Source: Prorocentrum cordatum
Lineage: Eukaryota > Sar > Dinophyceae > Prorocentrales > Prorocentraceae
Direction of reading: 5' to 3'
DNA length: 64,000 nucleotides
NCBI GenBank assembly: GCA_963575745.1
Contig: CAUYUJ010015698.1
Location: 79,200 to 143,199, forward strand
The position numbers were made by a program, and so were the translations under genes. Numbering within the stretch: position 1 is the stretch's first letter; each line of letters starts with the position of its first letter. The notes below the pieces were generated by a model that was not told the DNA's origin, made no database searches, and was given only the letters and a program-made list of their open reading frames with translations. Positions 29,055-39,163 of the stretch are shown here, one piece after another.

Positions 29055-29934
29055 GTCTTTGTTCAGGTCTTCGTTCCCTCCTCCTCCTCCTCACCTTCAA
29101 GTGGGCCCCAGAAGCGGTAGGGCAGCTTTTCCACCGCTGCCGAAAACAATCATCCCTTGAGCATGGAAACGATGGAAAGAAACGGCACCCCCAAAACGGA
29201 AGAAAAGCTCCAGAATTGGAAGCACAAGCAGAACCGGAAACCAGCCACAAAAACGGCCAGCGACAGAACCGGAGAACAAGCGGCGCCGGAACTGGCAAAC
29301 CAACGGCCAAACGGAACCGGTAACAAAAACGGCCCTGTCGTTTCCAGGGCCCACTAAGCTCGGGTGTTGATGGAAGTGCCACTTGCCCAAGGTGCCCCGA
29401 GCTTTTCGCTCCATTTTGAGGGCCCCGGGGCCCTCTGGTCCTCGTGAGCGGTGCTCTGGAGGCCGTCTGGGCCACCCCGAGAATCCTGGGAGCACCTCGA
29501 GCCAGGGGTACTTCTAGCAACACCTGATAAGCTCCTCCACCTGCCCTGATCAGCTGGCGCAGTGCTTCACCCAACTCTGAACCTAGAGCATGTTTCGCGC
29601 TGGGCTTCGGCGACACGCCAGAGTGACCCAGGGCACGAGAGACCTTTGTTGCGCGGCCCTTGGCGGGGCCGCGGTGGGGCCGAACTCGGGCGCGCAGGAC
29701 GTTGCTCTCGCATCGCGTTCTCGGCGAGCGGGGGACCCCACCTTGAGGCCCGCACTGCACGCCACCCCGGCGAGGAGCCACTCTTCCCAATATACGTGCA
29801 GCCGACACGCTGCTCCATCTCCCGGCCCCGCGCACGCCCGGGGCGGAGGACCCGCGCCGGCTCCCTGCGGGCCACCGTCCTGCCCCGTGGCCTGTCGCCG
29901 ATCAGGGGGCGCCCTTAAGGGGCCCCGTCAGCGA
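29055..29934. other. No gene recognised
   Basis: 29157-29340 has a balanced AACGGAACCGG-rich segment (repeated AAAACGG and CCGGAAC words). The remainder is GC-rich. The 376-residue minus frame overlaps element O and is rejected as a gene. Confidence 0.35.
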
Positions 29935-30148
29935 TGGATCCCCCCCGGAGCCCATGCCGTCTCCCCTCGCGTGGTTGAAAACATCACGACGGGAGCCTCC
30001 TCGCCAGTTTCGGCCTCTGGGCGCCTTCGCCAGGCCTCGGGACCGTCGAAGCAACGACTCGGGATGAAAAACCGGTCCCGGGGAAGGGGTCCAGACCTCT
30101 GGGGGTCGACGTCTTGAAACAGACATGACGTCGGGGGTCTGGGTACCA
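29935..30148 (+). mobile_element. Element I copy
   Basis: GAAAACATCACGACGGGAGC at the left, CGAAGCAACGACTCGGGATG, GGGGAAGGGGTCCAGACC, then TGAAACAGACATGACGTCGG and GGGGTCTGGG. About 45 bp of its right end recurs beyond the adjoining A element. Confidence 0.65.
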
Positions 30149-30284
30149 TTAGGTCAGACATCTCCTCCTACTGACGGATTTTGGAGGACGAAGATTTAAA
30201 CACGAACTAGTCAAAAGTCGTCCCCAGACTGTTCTTGAACGTAGTCTGGGATATTCCTCCTGTACAGGGACATGCCCGACTTCA
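30149..30284 (+). mobile_element. TIR element A, copy 10
   Basis: TTAGGTCAGACATCTCCTCC to GGGACATGCCCGACTTC. It lies between related sequences of about 43-45 bp (30098-30140 and 30285-30328), both containing GACGT(C/T)(T/G)TGAAACAG. Confidence 0.85.
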
Positions 30285-30327
30285 CTATGGGGGTTGACGT
30301 TGTGAAACAGAACCGACGTCGCTGGTC

Positions 30328-30490
30328 TTCGAATACGTGATCAACTGCAGAATTGATTGATCCCGAAATTGATTTTTCGTCGAATCTAGAAGCGGAGAAG
30401 TAGAACGTTCGTGGCCTGCTGCGTTTTCCTTCGGAGAGTCGATCACCAAAAACAAGTTTGGGGTAAATCAATTGCGCGAACACTCGGGCC
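30328..30490. mobile_element. TIR element AA, diverged copy
   Basis: ATACGTGATCAACTGCAGAATTG at the left and CAAGTTTGGGGTAAATCAATTG at the right resemble the arms of AA at 46901. Ends are inverted with several mismatches. Confidence 0.4.
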
Positions 30491-30527
30491 ACGTGGCGGC
30501 TGGGGACTGGGGGGAAAGAGGAGGCGG

Positions 30528-30925
30528 CGGCGGTGGTGGAGGAGGAGGAGGAGGAGGAGGAGGAGGAGGAGGAGGAGGAGGAGGAGGGAGGAGGAAGGAG
30601 GAGGAGGAGGAGGAGGAGGAGGAGGAGGAGGAGGAGGAGGAGGAGGAGGAGGAGGGAGGAGGAGGAGGAGGAGGAGGGGAGGAGGAGGAGGAGGAGGAGG
30701 AGGAGGAGGAGGAGGAGGAAGGAGAGGAGGAGGAGGAGGAGGAGGAGGAGGAGAGGAGGGAGAGGAGGAGGAGGAGGAGGAGGAGGAGGAGGAGAGGAGG
30801 AGGAGGAGGAGGAGGAGGAGGAGGAGGAGAGGAGAGGAGGAGGAGGAGGAGGAGGAGGAGGAGGAGGAGGAGGAGGAGGAAGGAGGAGGAGGCGGAGGAG
30901 GGAGGAGGAGGAGCAGAGGAGCAGA
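30528..30925. repeat. GGA purine microsatellite, about 400 bp
   Basis: Nearly unbroken GGAGGAGGA with occasional GGGAGG and GAAGGAG interruptions, one of the longest purine-only tracts here. Overlapping frames are poly-Gly, poly-Glu, poly-Arg or, on the other strand, poly-Ser/Pro/Leu. Confidence 0.95.
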
Positions 30926-31084
30926 GGAGGCCCGCGCGCGGCCGCGCGAGGTTTCCGCGCGAGGTTTCCCGGGTGGCACACGATCGGCCCCGAGGTCGGC
31001 CCCGGGCCAGGGGCCCCGGGGAGCCAGCCCGACGGGGCCCGCAGGAGGGGGCCCGAGAAGTCCATGAGGTGTCTCCATGGGGTG

Positions 31085-31205
31085 CTCCAGAGAGGGGGAG
31101 GAGGAGGAGGAGGAGGAGGAGGAGGAGGAGGAGGAGGAGGAGGAGGAGGAGACTGAGGGGAAAGAGGAGGAGGAGGAGGAGAAGGAGGAGGAGGACGGCC
31201 GGAGA
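31085..31205. repeat. GGA microsatellite
   Basis: GGAGGAGGA tract continuing into GGGAAAGAGGAGG. Confidence 0.9.
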
Positions 31206-31387
31206 GCAGGATGGGGAGAGCGACAGCGCGGCGAGGGAGGGTGGGTGGGCGGGGAGGCAGAGAGAGAGGGCATGGACATGGAAGATGAAAGAAGGGGGAA
31301 GGGAGCGGAAGGGGGGGGAGGAGGCGCGGAAGCACGGCAGAAGGGTGCAGACGAAAGACGGAGGCGAGTGGCGAGAGGGGGGATGCG

Positions 31388-31440
31388 ACTCCTCCTCCTC
31401 CTCCTCCTCCTCCTCCTCCTCCTCCTCCTCCTCCTCTTCT
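31388..31440. repeat. CTC microsatellite
   Basis: About 17 CTC units, opposite in strand to the nearby GGA tracts. Confidence 0.9.
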
Positions 31441-31550
31441 GCAGCCCCCCTGCCCCAGACGACGGTCAGGTCTCCATTTTCCCTCTCCAATCCCTCCTCC
31501 TTCCTCTCCCAGCTCCTCCTCCTCCATCCCTCCTCCCTGCCCCTCTTCTC

Positions 31551-31680
31551 GCCATCCCTCGGACGTCCAGCCCCCGTGCAGTGTTCGATGTTGCGCGTGT
31601 ATACTTTTCCGCAAGATGCTCCCAGGTGCTCCCCGAGTGTCCTCACCGAAGAAAAATGCACACGTCCGGGCGATGCCAAG
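31551..31680. mobile_element. TIR element E, copy 2, between 52-bp direct repeats
   Basis: 130 bp, GCCATCCCTCGGACGTCC to ACACGTCCGGGCGATGCCAAG. Immediately flanked by 52-bp direct repeats (31499-31550 and 31681-31732) that align without gaps at about 46 of 52 positions by eye. Confidence 0.85.
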
Positions 31681-31901
31681 CCTCCCTCTCCCAACTCCTC
31701 CTCATTTATCCCTCCTCCCTGCCCCTCTTCTCCTCGCACTGCCCCCTTCCGCCTCTGACGCAGGCGAGGAGCAGCAGGAGATGGCCGGCGACGTGCGACG
31801 AGGACCGACGACGGACGAAGATGACGGCCACCGAGGAAGACGCAGAGACGGACGACGGAGGACAAATGACGACGAGAAATGATTATGGAAACAAAAAGCT
31901 C

Positions 31902-32100
31902 GGCGGCGAGAGAGGGGGGGAAACGAGAAGGAGAAGGCCTTCTCAGAAGGCGGCGGGGCTTCTCAGAAGCCCCGCCGCCGTCTGATCGGGCTTCTGTGTC
32001 TTCGGGGAAGGCTTCGAACACTTCTCGGGAGGCCGGGGGATTGCGAGCCCCGTGCGAAAGGCCCGCCCCTCCGCACGTCCGCCCCCTCGCCCGCCGCCGA
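31902..32100. mobile_element. Polypurine foldback element G, copy 3
   Basis: CGGCGGCGAGAGAGGGGGG, then GGCCTTCTCAGAAGGCGGCG, GGGCTTCTCAGAAGCCC and, at the right, CCCCCTCGCCCGCCGCCG. The outer ends are inverted. Confidence 0.6.
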
Positions 32101-32109
32101 ACAAAAAAT

Positions 32110-32372
32110 ACCACAAACCGAATTTCTCGGAGGTCCGCGCCAAGTTCTTGGGATCGGCCACGGATCCCCGTCCCCGGCGCGCGGAGGGGGGCCAGGGGGC
32201 GGTGACGGGGGCGCCGCCAGGGGGGGGGGGGGGGGGGGGCCGGGGCAGCGCCGATCACCCCAAAAACCCGCGCGGACCTCAAAGAAATCATGTTTGTGCG
32301 CCGCCAGGGGGGGGGGCAGCGCCGATCACCCCAAAAAACCCGCGCGGACCTCAAAGGAATCATGTTTGTGCA
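32110..32372. mobile_element. Foldback element F, copy 5, right arm duplicated
   Basis: The left arm CTCGGAGGTCCGCGCCAAG is followed by a G-run. The right arm (CCGATCACCCC...CCCGCGCGGACCTCAAAG) occurs twice in tandem at about 75-bp spacing, each followed by AATCATGTTTGTGC. Confidence 0.65.
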
Positions 32373-32379
32373 GCTTCAC

Positions 32380-32747
32380 CTTCTTCGGATCTGATGACCG
32401 TCGGACCGAGGCATATAAGATCGAGGTCGGGTCGGGGAGGGTATATAAGGAACCGAACTTCATACACCGATGCTTTTTTTTCCGGTCCCGCACTGAGATT
32501 CGCACAAGAAAGACGGATTATGGTGCATACGGCATCCTAGTGCAGACATGTTTCGTTGTTTCCACGGGAAAGCGCGGAAACGAGTATACACCACACCACC
32601 CCGACGTCGTCCCCGACCCTCAAACCTTCCTGGGATTGAACAACAGCCCGCCACTGGTAATGTATCCAGTTCCCGAGGGTACTCTGATGCTTTTCGAATA
32701 TGTTGGGTGTTCTTGTGCATTCTGGGGTAGGATACCCTCATGTTTCA
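32380..32747. other. Balanced-composition sequence, no gene recognised
   Basis: Contains two TATATAAG-like words (32411 and about 32441) and short frames on both strands with no known motif. Confidence 0.3.
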
Positions 32748-32880
32748 ATACGCGGTCACCGAAGTCCCAACCCTTTCCCTAGGGCCGGATTTTTCATCCC
32801 GAGCCGTTTTTGACGGCCCCAGGGCCAGACGAGGGCCCCCATAGGCCGCACATGGCCAGAAACCTCCCGTTGTGAGTTCT
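32748..32880 (-). mobile_element. Element I copy, inverted, partial
   Basis: TTTTTCATCCCGAGCCG, TTTTTGACGGCCCCAGGGCC and CCAGAAACCTCCCGTTGTG follow the I order. Confidence 0.5.
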
Positions 32881-32956
32881 GTTTCAGGCGCGATCGTGTT
32901 CTTGAGGGATGCTCTTCTGTCCCAACTCCGACAGTAAGAAGGCAACTACTGGGAGT

Positions 32957-33146
32957 TCTTCGTCGGAAAGATTCAGAATTAAGAAGGATTAAGCCCCATT
33001 GGGGGGCTCCTACGTCCGATTAGGCCGCGGATTAAGCGTGATTAAGCCAGTTTGAGCCGGACTAAGCGGGATTAAGCGGGATTAAGACAGATTCGGCGGG
33101 ATTAAGCCGGATTTCGGACCAGAGCAAAATCCGAATTCGACCCCCC
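32957..33146. repeat. Dispersed repeat T, copy 1 (GCGGGATTAAGC units)
   Basis: Begins CTTCGTCGGAAAGATTCAG, continues GATTAAGCCCCATTGGGGGG, has several 12-bp GCGGGATTAAGC units, and ends GATTTCGGACCA...CCGAATTCGACC. Same order at 52833-53012. Confidence 0.7.
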
Positions 33147-33309
33147 AGGAGTTGCATCCGAACGACAGCAACGACGCCCCACCTTCAGCGCCGAGCACGC
33201 GGGCAGGTAGGACTCCGAGGTGCCCGCGGCGGCCAGGTCCCAGGACGAGGGCACCGCGGCCGGCAGGCCGCCGGCCCACTCGCCCTCGAAGGACAGGCCT
33301 ATCCTGGAG

Positions 33310-33630
33310 GGGAGGGTCCTTTTCCTCCCTTCTCCTCCTCCTCCTCAATCCTCCTCCTCCTCCTCCTCCTCCTCCTCCTCCTCCTCCTGGTCCGCCTCCT
33401 CTGCTCCTTCGCGTCCTCCTTCCTCCTTTCTTCTTTTTCTTCCTCCTCCTCCTCCTCCTCAACCTCCTCCTCCTCTCATCCTCGGCTTCCTTCCTCTCCT
33501 CCCTCTCCTCCTCCTCCTCCTCCTTCTTCTTTCTCCGCCCTCCTCCTCCTCCTTTTTCTCCTCCTCCTCCTCCCTCTCCTCTTCCTCCTCCTCCTTCTCC
33601 TCCTCTTGTTCTTCCTCCTCCCTCCCCCTT
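33310..33630. repeat. CTC pyrimidine microsatellite
   Basis: CTCCTCCTC with TTCTTC and CTTTCT interruptions. Confidence 0.9.
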
Positions 33631-33854
33631 CATCCTCTGGGAGGGGGGCAGGCTCGAGGATCGACGGTGTGTGGGGGGGACGACGACGGCGGTGGCGGCG
33701 GCGCTCCCACATGGAAGCGGACGCTGGACGAGCACGGAACGCGTAGGACACTGGAAGAGCGGTTGCACGGACGAGTGTGGGGGGGACTACCACAAACTGG
33801 AGCGGGAGGGTGAGCAGCTTCGGGGGGGAAACACATAAGCATGAGGACACATAG

Positions 33855-33952
33855 GAGAAAAGAGGAGGAGGAGAGAGAGGAAAAGGAGGAGGAGGAGGAG
33901 GAGGAGGAGGAGGAGGAGGAGGGAGGAGGACGAGCAGGAGGAGGAGGCGGAG
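33855..33952. repeat. GGA microsatellite
   Basis: AGGAGGAGG tract of about 100 bp. Confidence 0.9.
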
Positions 33953-34019
33953 GAGGAACCAGATAGGTAGAAACGAAAATGTGAAAAAGGTAACGATAGA
34001 AGGGGACTCTGCCTCAAGG

Positions 34020-34100
34020 GGAACATAGATCTGGAATCGGCGATGCGACGACGATGGACCGGCGACAGGCTACCAATTTTATGTTGCGCCCATCGAATCA
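34020..34100. repeat. D-like fragment
   Basis: AATCGGCGATGCGACGACG and GACCGGCGACAGG words only. Confidence 0.3.
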
Positions 34101-34269
34101 GACGACCACATCCCAAACACAGACTCTAGCACCAACCGGAGATGTCCGCCGCCGTGCCTACAGCACGTTGAGGTGTGGAAGAATGCCAAGGGCTGTCTGG
34201 CAGGGTCTCTGTAGTCTTCTGAAGGACCCCCCTCTGCGGGACACAGACTGTCACCACCTGGGCCCCCCC

Positions 34270-34480
34270 TACCCCTGGGGATTCCTCGGCGGCCACGGGG
34301 GCTTTCCAAGGCTTCCACGACGGCCCAGGAGGCCCCCAAGACGGTCCAAGAGGGCCCTGGGTCACCGAACGATCGCTCGAAGACGCCCAAGATGGCCTCC
34401 AGATGGCTCAAGAGGCCGCAAGGACGCCTCAAGAGGCCTCCAGGAGGCCCTTCAACAGGGGCCCAGGAGGCAAGCATCGA
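34270..34480. repeat. CCAAGACGGCCC-type minisatellite
   Basis: CCCAAGATGGCC and CCAGGAGGCCC words at short spacing. Confidence 0.6.
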
Positions 34481-34589
34481 TGATTTTCCTTAGGCTTTTG
34501 AAGGCGAGGCCTCCCACGCGATCCCAACTAACATCCAATAGGCTTCACACCCACAACCCAAGCACGGCGGCGGGACATGCCATAGGCAG

Positions 34590-34785
34590 CGGGATATCGA
34601 AACAGTGTCTGCTCGAAACGCTGACCAGCTGTCGAGCGAAGAACTACCGCCTCGCAGGGCCCGACGCGCGAAAGCTGTCCCAGCGGTGTCGCCCGTCAGG
34701 GCCTTCCAGTTTCTTGACTTTTTTGGTGCTCGAAATTTCTGTTGGTGGTCAAGGCTAAAGTATGTTGGAACATCATGGCCCGGGT
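34590..34785 (+). mobile_element. TIR element H, copy 3
   Basis: The right arm TTGGTGCTCGAAATTTCTG, GGTGGTCAAGGCTAAAG and GTTGGAACATCATGG is well conserved. The left arm is decayed. Confidence 0.6.
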
Positions 34786-34789
34786 GGCA

Positions 34790-36202
34790 ACTTCAAGCGC
34801 TGCTGTGCGGCGCGGGTTTCGGCCAACACTGCATGCTGGGGGCGGCGACGGGCACGGCGGCCGGGCCGTGCGGAGCTGCTTGCGCCCGGCCGCCAGCAAA
34901 TGACCTCGCCAACCTTCGCAGTGCAACGCGCTGGGCCGGTCTGCCGCGGGGGGCGGCGCGCCGCTGCCGACGCGGTCTTCGGCAACCTCGCCCCGAGCTG
35001 GGAGCTGGACTCCGCGGCGGTGATGATCGCGCCGCCGTGGCAAGCCGCGAAAACCTCTCTGGCACGGCCGCTTCCCCGCCGAGCCGTGGAGGCAGACCGC
35101 GGGGGCGCCTTGACGCGGGGCACGGACGCGGCCGCGGCGCCGATCGCGCCCGCCCTCCAGAGCTCAACAAAACGCCACGCGGTCCCGACCGTCGAGTGCT
35201 GGGCCACCCTGCCGGCCGCGCCCCGGGGCTGGCGCTCAGCTCTTGCAGGACACGCGGGCGGTCCTGCTGAAAAGCCTGGTCCCGGCGCGAGGCCAAGCGG
35301 CTGGCCGGCAGGCGAGGGAACTTCCGGCACGTCGGTGTTGGCGTCGACCGCTGGTCCACGACACGGCTCCCCACTCTGGCAGCCAGCTGGCGACAGGCGC
35401 CGCCGGGGCGCTGCTGCCGCTGTGCCTACAAGCAAGACGCAATCATGGACATTGCTGCGAAGTGGGGCGGCCTGCCGCCTGCCCTGACTGCGGCGCGGAC
35501 TTGGAGCAGCTCGATCACCGCGCGTGGACATGCCCGCGCTGGGGGCCCGAGCGCAGAGCGGCGTTGCAGCCGGAGGGGTTCACTGCAGACTGCAGACGCC
35601 GCCCGGGCCTGCCTGCCCTTGGAGACAGCGAGCACCGGCGTGTTGCGCTGGTGCCCTCGCCTCGCAGCCTTCGCGGAACACTCCCGGCTGCCCCTGCCGC
35701 TTCCTGCGCTGTCCGACCCCCTGGCCAGCCTCCAGGCAGTCTCACCGCGTACGGCCGCGCGCGTGGGCGGGCGCTTGCTGCACGCGTCCGGGCGGCCCCC
35801 TTCTCGCAAGGGTTGGTTGCAGGCTTGCGGGCTTGCACCTCGAAGGAGACACCTGGGCCACGAGGACCCCGCTATGGCCCTGTCGATGGGGCGCAAGCCG
35901 CGCAGCGCGAGGAGGTTGGGGCGCGCGCGCAAGCGCCGCGCATGGCGGGCGGCTGCGTGGAAATACCTGCAAACTCCCGCTTTGTCAGCAGCGGAGTCGC
36001 GGCATTCCGTGTTGGCGCTTGCCTCGCCGACTGGGCGCTCGCAGACATCTGGGAGACCATTGCCCGCACTGCCGCAGCGGGATGCTGCCCGCCCGCTGGG
36101 TCAAAGCGCACCTGGACGCCTTTCATGCGCGCGAGAGCACCCTGTCTGACGACTGCGCGGGCAACGCTGCAGGCTGCGGCAGACAGCACGGCTGGGCTCG
36201 CA
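34790..36202 (+). pseudogene. Decayed LINE-type retrotransposon 3-prime region
   Basis: Three plus-strand frames together carry features typical of the C-terminal part of a non-LTR retrotransposon polyprotein. A post-polymerase segment (LAPSWELDSAAVMIAPPWQA) lies near 34990 in frame 1. A zinc-binding motif CPDCG...HRAWTCPRW lies near 35480-35545 in frame 2. An RNase H-like end (ARWVKAHLDAF, then DDCAGN) lies near 36091-36165 back in frame 1. The frame changes mean at least two frameshifts, so this copy is dead. No YxDD polymerase core is visible, so it is also 5-prime truncated or too decayed. Element A interrupts it at 36203, and related sequence resumes at 38974. Confidence 0.6.
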
Positions 36203-36297
36203 TTAGGTCGGGCAGGTCCCCCCACAGGCGGATTTTGAAGGACACTGGGCTCGCATTAGGTCGGGCAGGTCCCCCCACAGGCGAATTTTGAATGACA
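36192..36297 (+). repeat. 53-bp tandem duplication of flank plus A terminus
   Basis: CTGGGCTCGCATTAGGTCGGG begins at 36192 and again at 36245. The unit covers retrotransposon flank and the first part of element A, so it arose after A inserted. Confidence 0.85.
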
Positions 36298-36380
36298 AAT
36301 TTGAAAAATAACAGAAAAACGCAAATTGTCAAACATAATCCAACATATCGTCCCCCTACCATGTCTGGACTATGTTTGGA

Positions 36381-36955
36381 TCTCACGACGTTGTCGATGC
36401 TTTTCCCCAGCATCAAGGGGGCGAATGTACCCCCAGCCCACCAGGGAAGGAGCCGCCAGGAGACGACCTGGCGATCACCCCCCGAAGCTTCCGCGCTGGC
36501 CGTCGCCTCGGGAAGCGGGAGCTGAGGCAGAAACGGCCGCGCACGGGCCGCATGTGAATCCCTCGCCGCATCTGCGCGCGCGTCGCGGCGCGAAGCAGGG
36601 GGGGCGGGAGGGAGATTGCGCGTTCTGCGACGCGGCCTGCGCCCTCTGAGGCGTCCTGCCACGAGACGGCAGGAAAGTGCGAAGCAGGGCGCCATGTGAG
36701 ACGCCCTGCGACGCAATGCGCCCTGTGCGGCGCCCTGCCAACGGACGGCAGGCACTCGGCCCCGCGGGGGCGTGACCCCCCGAGCCTTAGCCCAGCGGCA
36801 CAGTAGGCGCCCACGAAGCCGGGTAAGGCCGCCTGCGGACCATTGCCAGCACAGTAGGCACTGGCAATGCTGATCGTGTCCCTGATGTCCGAAGCATCTG
36901 CGTCTCTAGATCGCCCATTATCCGAAAAGCTTCGCCTTCCTCCTAATAGGATCAA
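36381..36955 (+). mobile_element. Helitron-like unit 1 (element C), 575 bp
   Basis: Begins TCTCACGACGTTGTCGATGC and ends CTCCTAATAGGATCAA. The host junction is A on the left and T on the right of the whole tandem array, with no target duplication, matching the A^T insertion of Helitrons. The 5-prime TC dinucleotide also fits. The 3-prime end is not the canonical CTRR, though a TCCTAATAGGA palindrome lies just before it. Short hairpins (GATGC...GCATC and GGGGG...CCCCC) follow the 5-prime end. No Rep/helicase coding is present. Confidence 0.55.
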
Positions 36956-37706
36956 TCTCACGACGTTGTCGATGCTTTTCCCCAGCATCAAGGGGGCGAA
37001 TGTACCCCCAGCCCACCAGGGAAGGAGCCGCCAGGAGACGACCTGGTGATCACCCCTCGAAGCAGGCCCCCTTGAGGCGGTGTTCCGCGAAGCGGTGTGT
37101 GTTGGGAGTCGGGGAAGGAGGCCAAGGGCGGGAGAGAAGGGCGGAGGTGGGAAGAGGGCCCTGGGCTGGAAGACGGCGCTGCGTCGCCTGCGTCCCTAAA
37201 GGAAACCGCACTCTCGCTGTGCCTCGCGAGCGCTTTCAGGGGGCATCAGTGCCGACGGGGAGTGCCCCCTGGAGCGGACCCGCCAGCGACTTCGCCCAGA
37301 ACGTTTTCTGGATACCTAGCCAGGAGTCGGCCGCCGGAAGCCTCGAGGAGCGGACCCACACGGGCCTGATTACCTGACGGATTCCACCACAACTGCTGGC
37401 TACCTGGGATCCCGGCCCGGATCACGAGCGGGCCCGCCGGCCATGTCCAAGGCGTTTTCTGGAGATCCGTAAAATTAGTGATAGTTTTTGAATGGAGCCC
37501 CGGTGGGCCCGCCTCCTCCTTCCTGGCACCAGCCCCGCCGGGGCCGCGTGGTATGGGCACCTGTGCAAGCCTGTCCACAAGGCCGATTGTCCGCCCGTGT
37601 CTCGTGGACCACCCCGCTCCCGGTATCTCTCTCGCTCCCCCCCTCTCTCGTTATCTCCCCCTCTCTTAGACATATATGCGTGCATGCGTATGCGCGAAAT
37701 GTGCAG

Positions 37707-37750
<44 letters not shown>

Positions 37751-38932
37751 AGAGAGTCGCCGTGAAATTTGGCCAAAAGGGTGGTCCACGGGAGTCCCAC
37801 GGCAAAGGCTTCTTGTTACCTTGCATCGGGAATCTGCGGCGGCGCACTCGGCGCGCGCGGGCGCGCGACCATCTCTGCTGCGTGTCAGGCAGGGTTCCGA
37901 CGAACAAACAAACAATGCCACAGCGCTGGCAACCTGGCGGGGTTTGCCGTAGGCCTGCGGGTGTTATAGGCAAGCGCGTGACTGGCAAGAACGGGGTCTG
38001 GGCCCTCCCCCGCAAAGACGACGACGTCTGACCAGAGGGGGGGCCTGGGAACTTTCCCCCGCCCAAGCGACGCTGTTTTTTCCTCGCGGTCCGCCTGCCA
38101 AGGCCGAAGTGGTTCGTCTGCAACCGGCCCAAGCGCGCAGGCTGTATCTGAACGAACGTGCACGAAGAGCACGGGGCATGTTCGCCCGCATGGGGCAGGG
38201 AAGCCGGCTCGCGGATTATAACATACAAGATGCCACGCGAAAGGCCTCTCTGCAGCTGTCACCGGCACGGCTGTGGGCTCACCAGGCTACCCGGCCAGGC
38301 AAGCGAGCGGGAGATGGGACAGGGGAGATAGTCAGAGAAGGGGCGAGGCATGCCGCTCGGTTTGCCGGAGGGTTGCGCGCTCGCGCGCGGCAGGCGCATT
38401 AGCTTCTGCATTCCTCCTGCCAGTGGAATGCCACGATCCCCTTCTGTGCGCAGCGGCTGCACGGAGTGGCCGGCACGCCGCCCTCTTGCCTGCACTGGGC
38501 CCGGCTGTGCTGGACGAGCTTCCGGCTCCCGAGCAAACAGTGGCGGCAATAGGTGCCCATGATGGACCTGATCGCCTCCTTGTCGTCCGGCGAGCCCTGG
38601 TGCTTGGCGCGCCCTGCGCCCTGTGAGGCGTCCTGCCACGAGACGGCAGGAAAGTGCGAAGCAGGGCGCCATGTGAGACGCCCTGCGACGCAATGCGCCC
38701 TGTGGGGCGCCCTGCCAACGGACGGCAGGCACTCGGCCCCGCGGGGATGTGACCCCCCGAGCCTTAGCCCAGCGGCACAGTAGGCGCCCACGAAGCCGGG
38801 TAAGGCCGCCTGCGGACCATTGCCAGCACAGTAGGCACTGGCAATGCTGATCGTGTCCCTGATGTCCGAAGCATGTGCGTCTCTAGATCGCCCATTATCC
38901 GAAAAGCTTCGCCTTCCTCCTAATAGGATCAA
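36956..38932 (+). mobile_element. Helitron-like unit 2 (element C), 1977 bp
   Basis: Shares about the first 110 bp and the last 330 bp with unit 1 and is joined to it head to tail without spacer. The extra interior (about 37065-38610) includes a GA microsatellite at 37703-37740 and a minus-strand frame reading GTYCRHCLLGSRKLVQHSRA (about 38500-38600), which looks like a fragment of an unrelated cysteine/histidine-containing protein. Unit 1 looks like an internal deletion derivative of unit 2. Confidence 0.55.
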
Positions 38933-38973
38933 TACTCCTCCTGTAGAGGGACATGCCAGACTCAAGGCTCGCA

Positions 38974-39130
38974 GCCGAGGCCCAGTTGCCCGCGCCCGCA
39001 TGGTGCCAGGAGCGAAACCCGCTCGCGGCGCTGCAAGTCAACCGTGCGCCGCGTGGCGCAGCTTGGCCGCGAGCTCGATATCGCTGGACGACGCCGCGCG
39101 GCGTGCGACCCTGGCAGGCGCCGCTGGAAC
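38974..39130 (+). pseudogene. Retrotransposon remnant, continuation after insertion
   Basis: Sequence resumes directly after the GGCTCGCA duplication and continues as a GC-rich frame (LAAEAQLPAPAWCQ...). It is inferred to be downstream of the RNase H-like segment because it is the other side of the A insertion site. No motif of its own. Confidence 0.35.
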
Positions 39131-39163
39131 GCATCGCGAAGCCTTCTGCGAGGCGGGGATTGA

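Larger units (their letters stand above)
36256..38965 (+). mobile_element. TIR element A, copy 11, split by tandem Helitron-like units
   Basis: The left part 36256-36380 runs from TTAGGTCGGGCAGG to TATGTTTGGA. The right part 38933-38965 runs TACTCCTCCTGTAGAGGG to CCAGACTCAA. Joined, they give a normal 158-bp A. GGCTCGCA flanks both ends (36248-36255 and 38966-38973), an 8-bp target duplication. Confidence 0.9.

Noticed and set aside
30468-32363. 631-residue minus-strand frame
   Set aside because: It is dominated by poly-Pro/Ser/Leu from the GGA and CTC tracts and crosses elements E, G and F.
32405-32450. Two TATATAAG words as promoters
   Set aside because: No gene follows, and TATA boxes are not a reliable promoter signal in the suspected lineage.
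37703-37755. GA tract as a functional promoter element
   Set aside because: It is an ordinary dinucleotide microsatellite inside a mobile unit.
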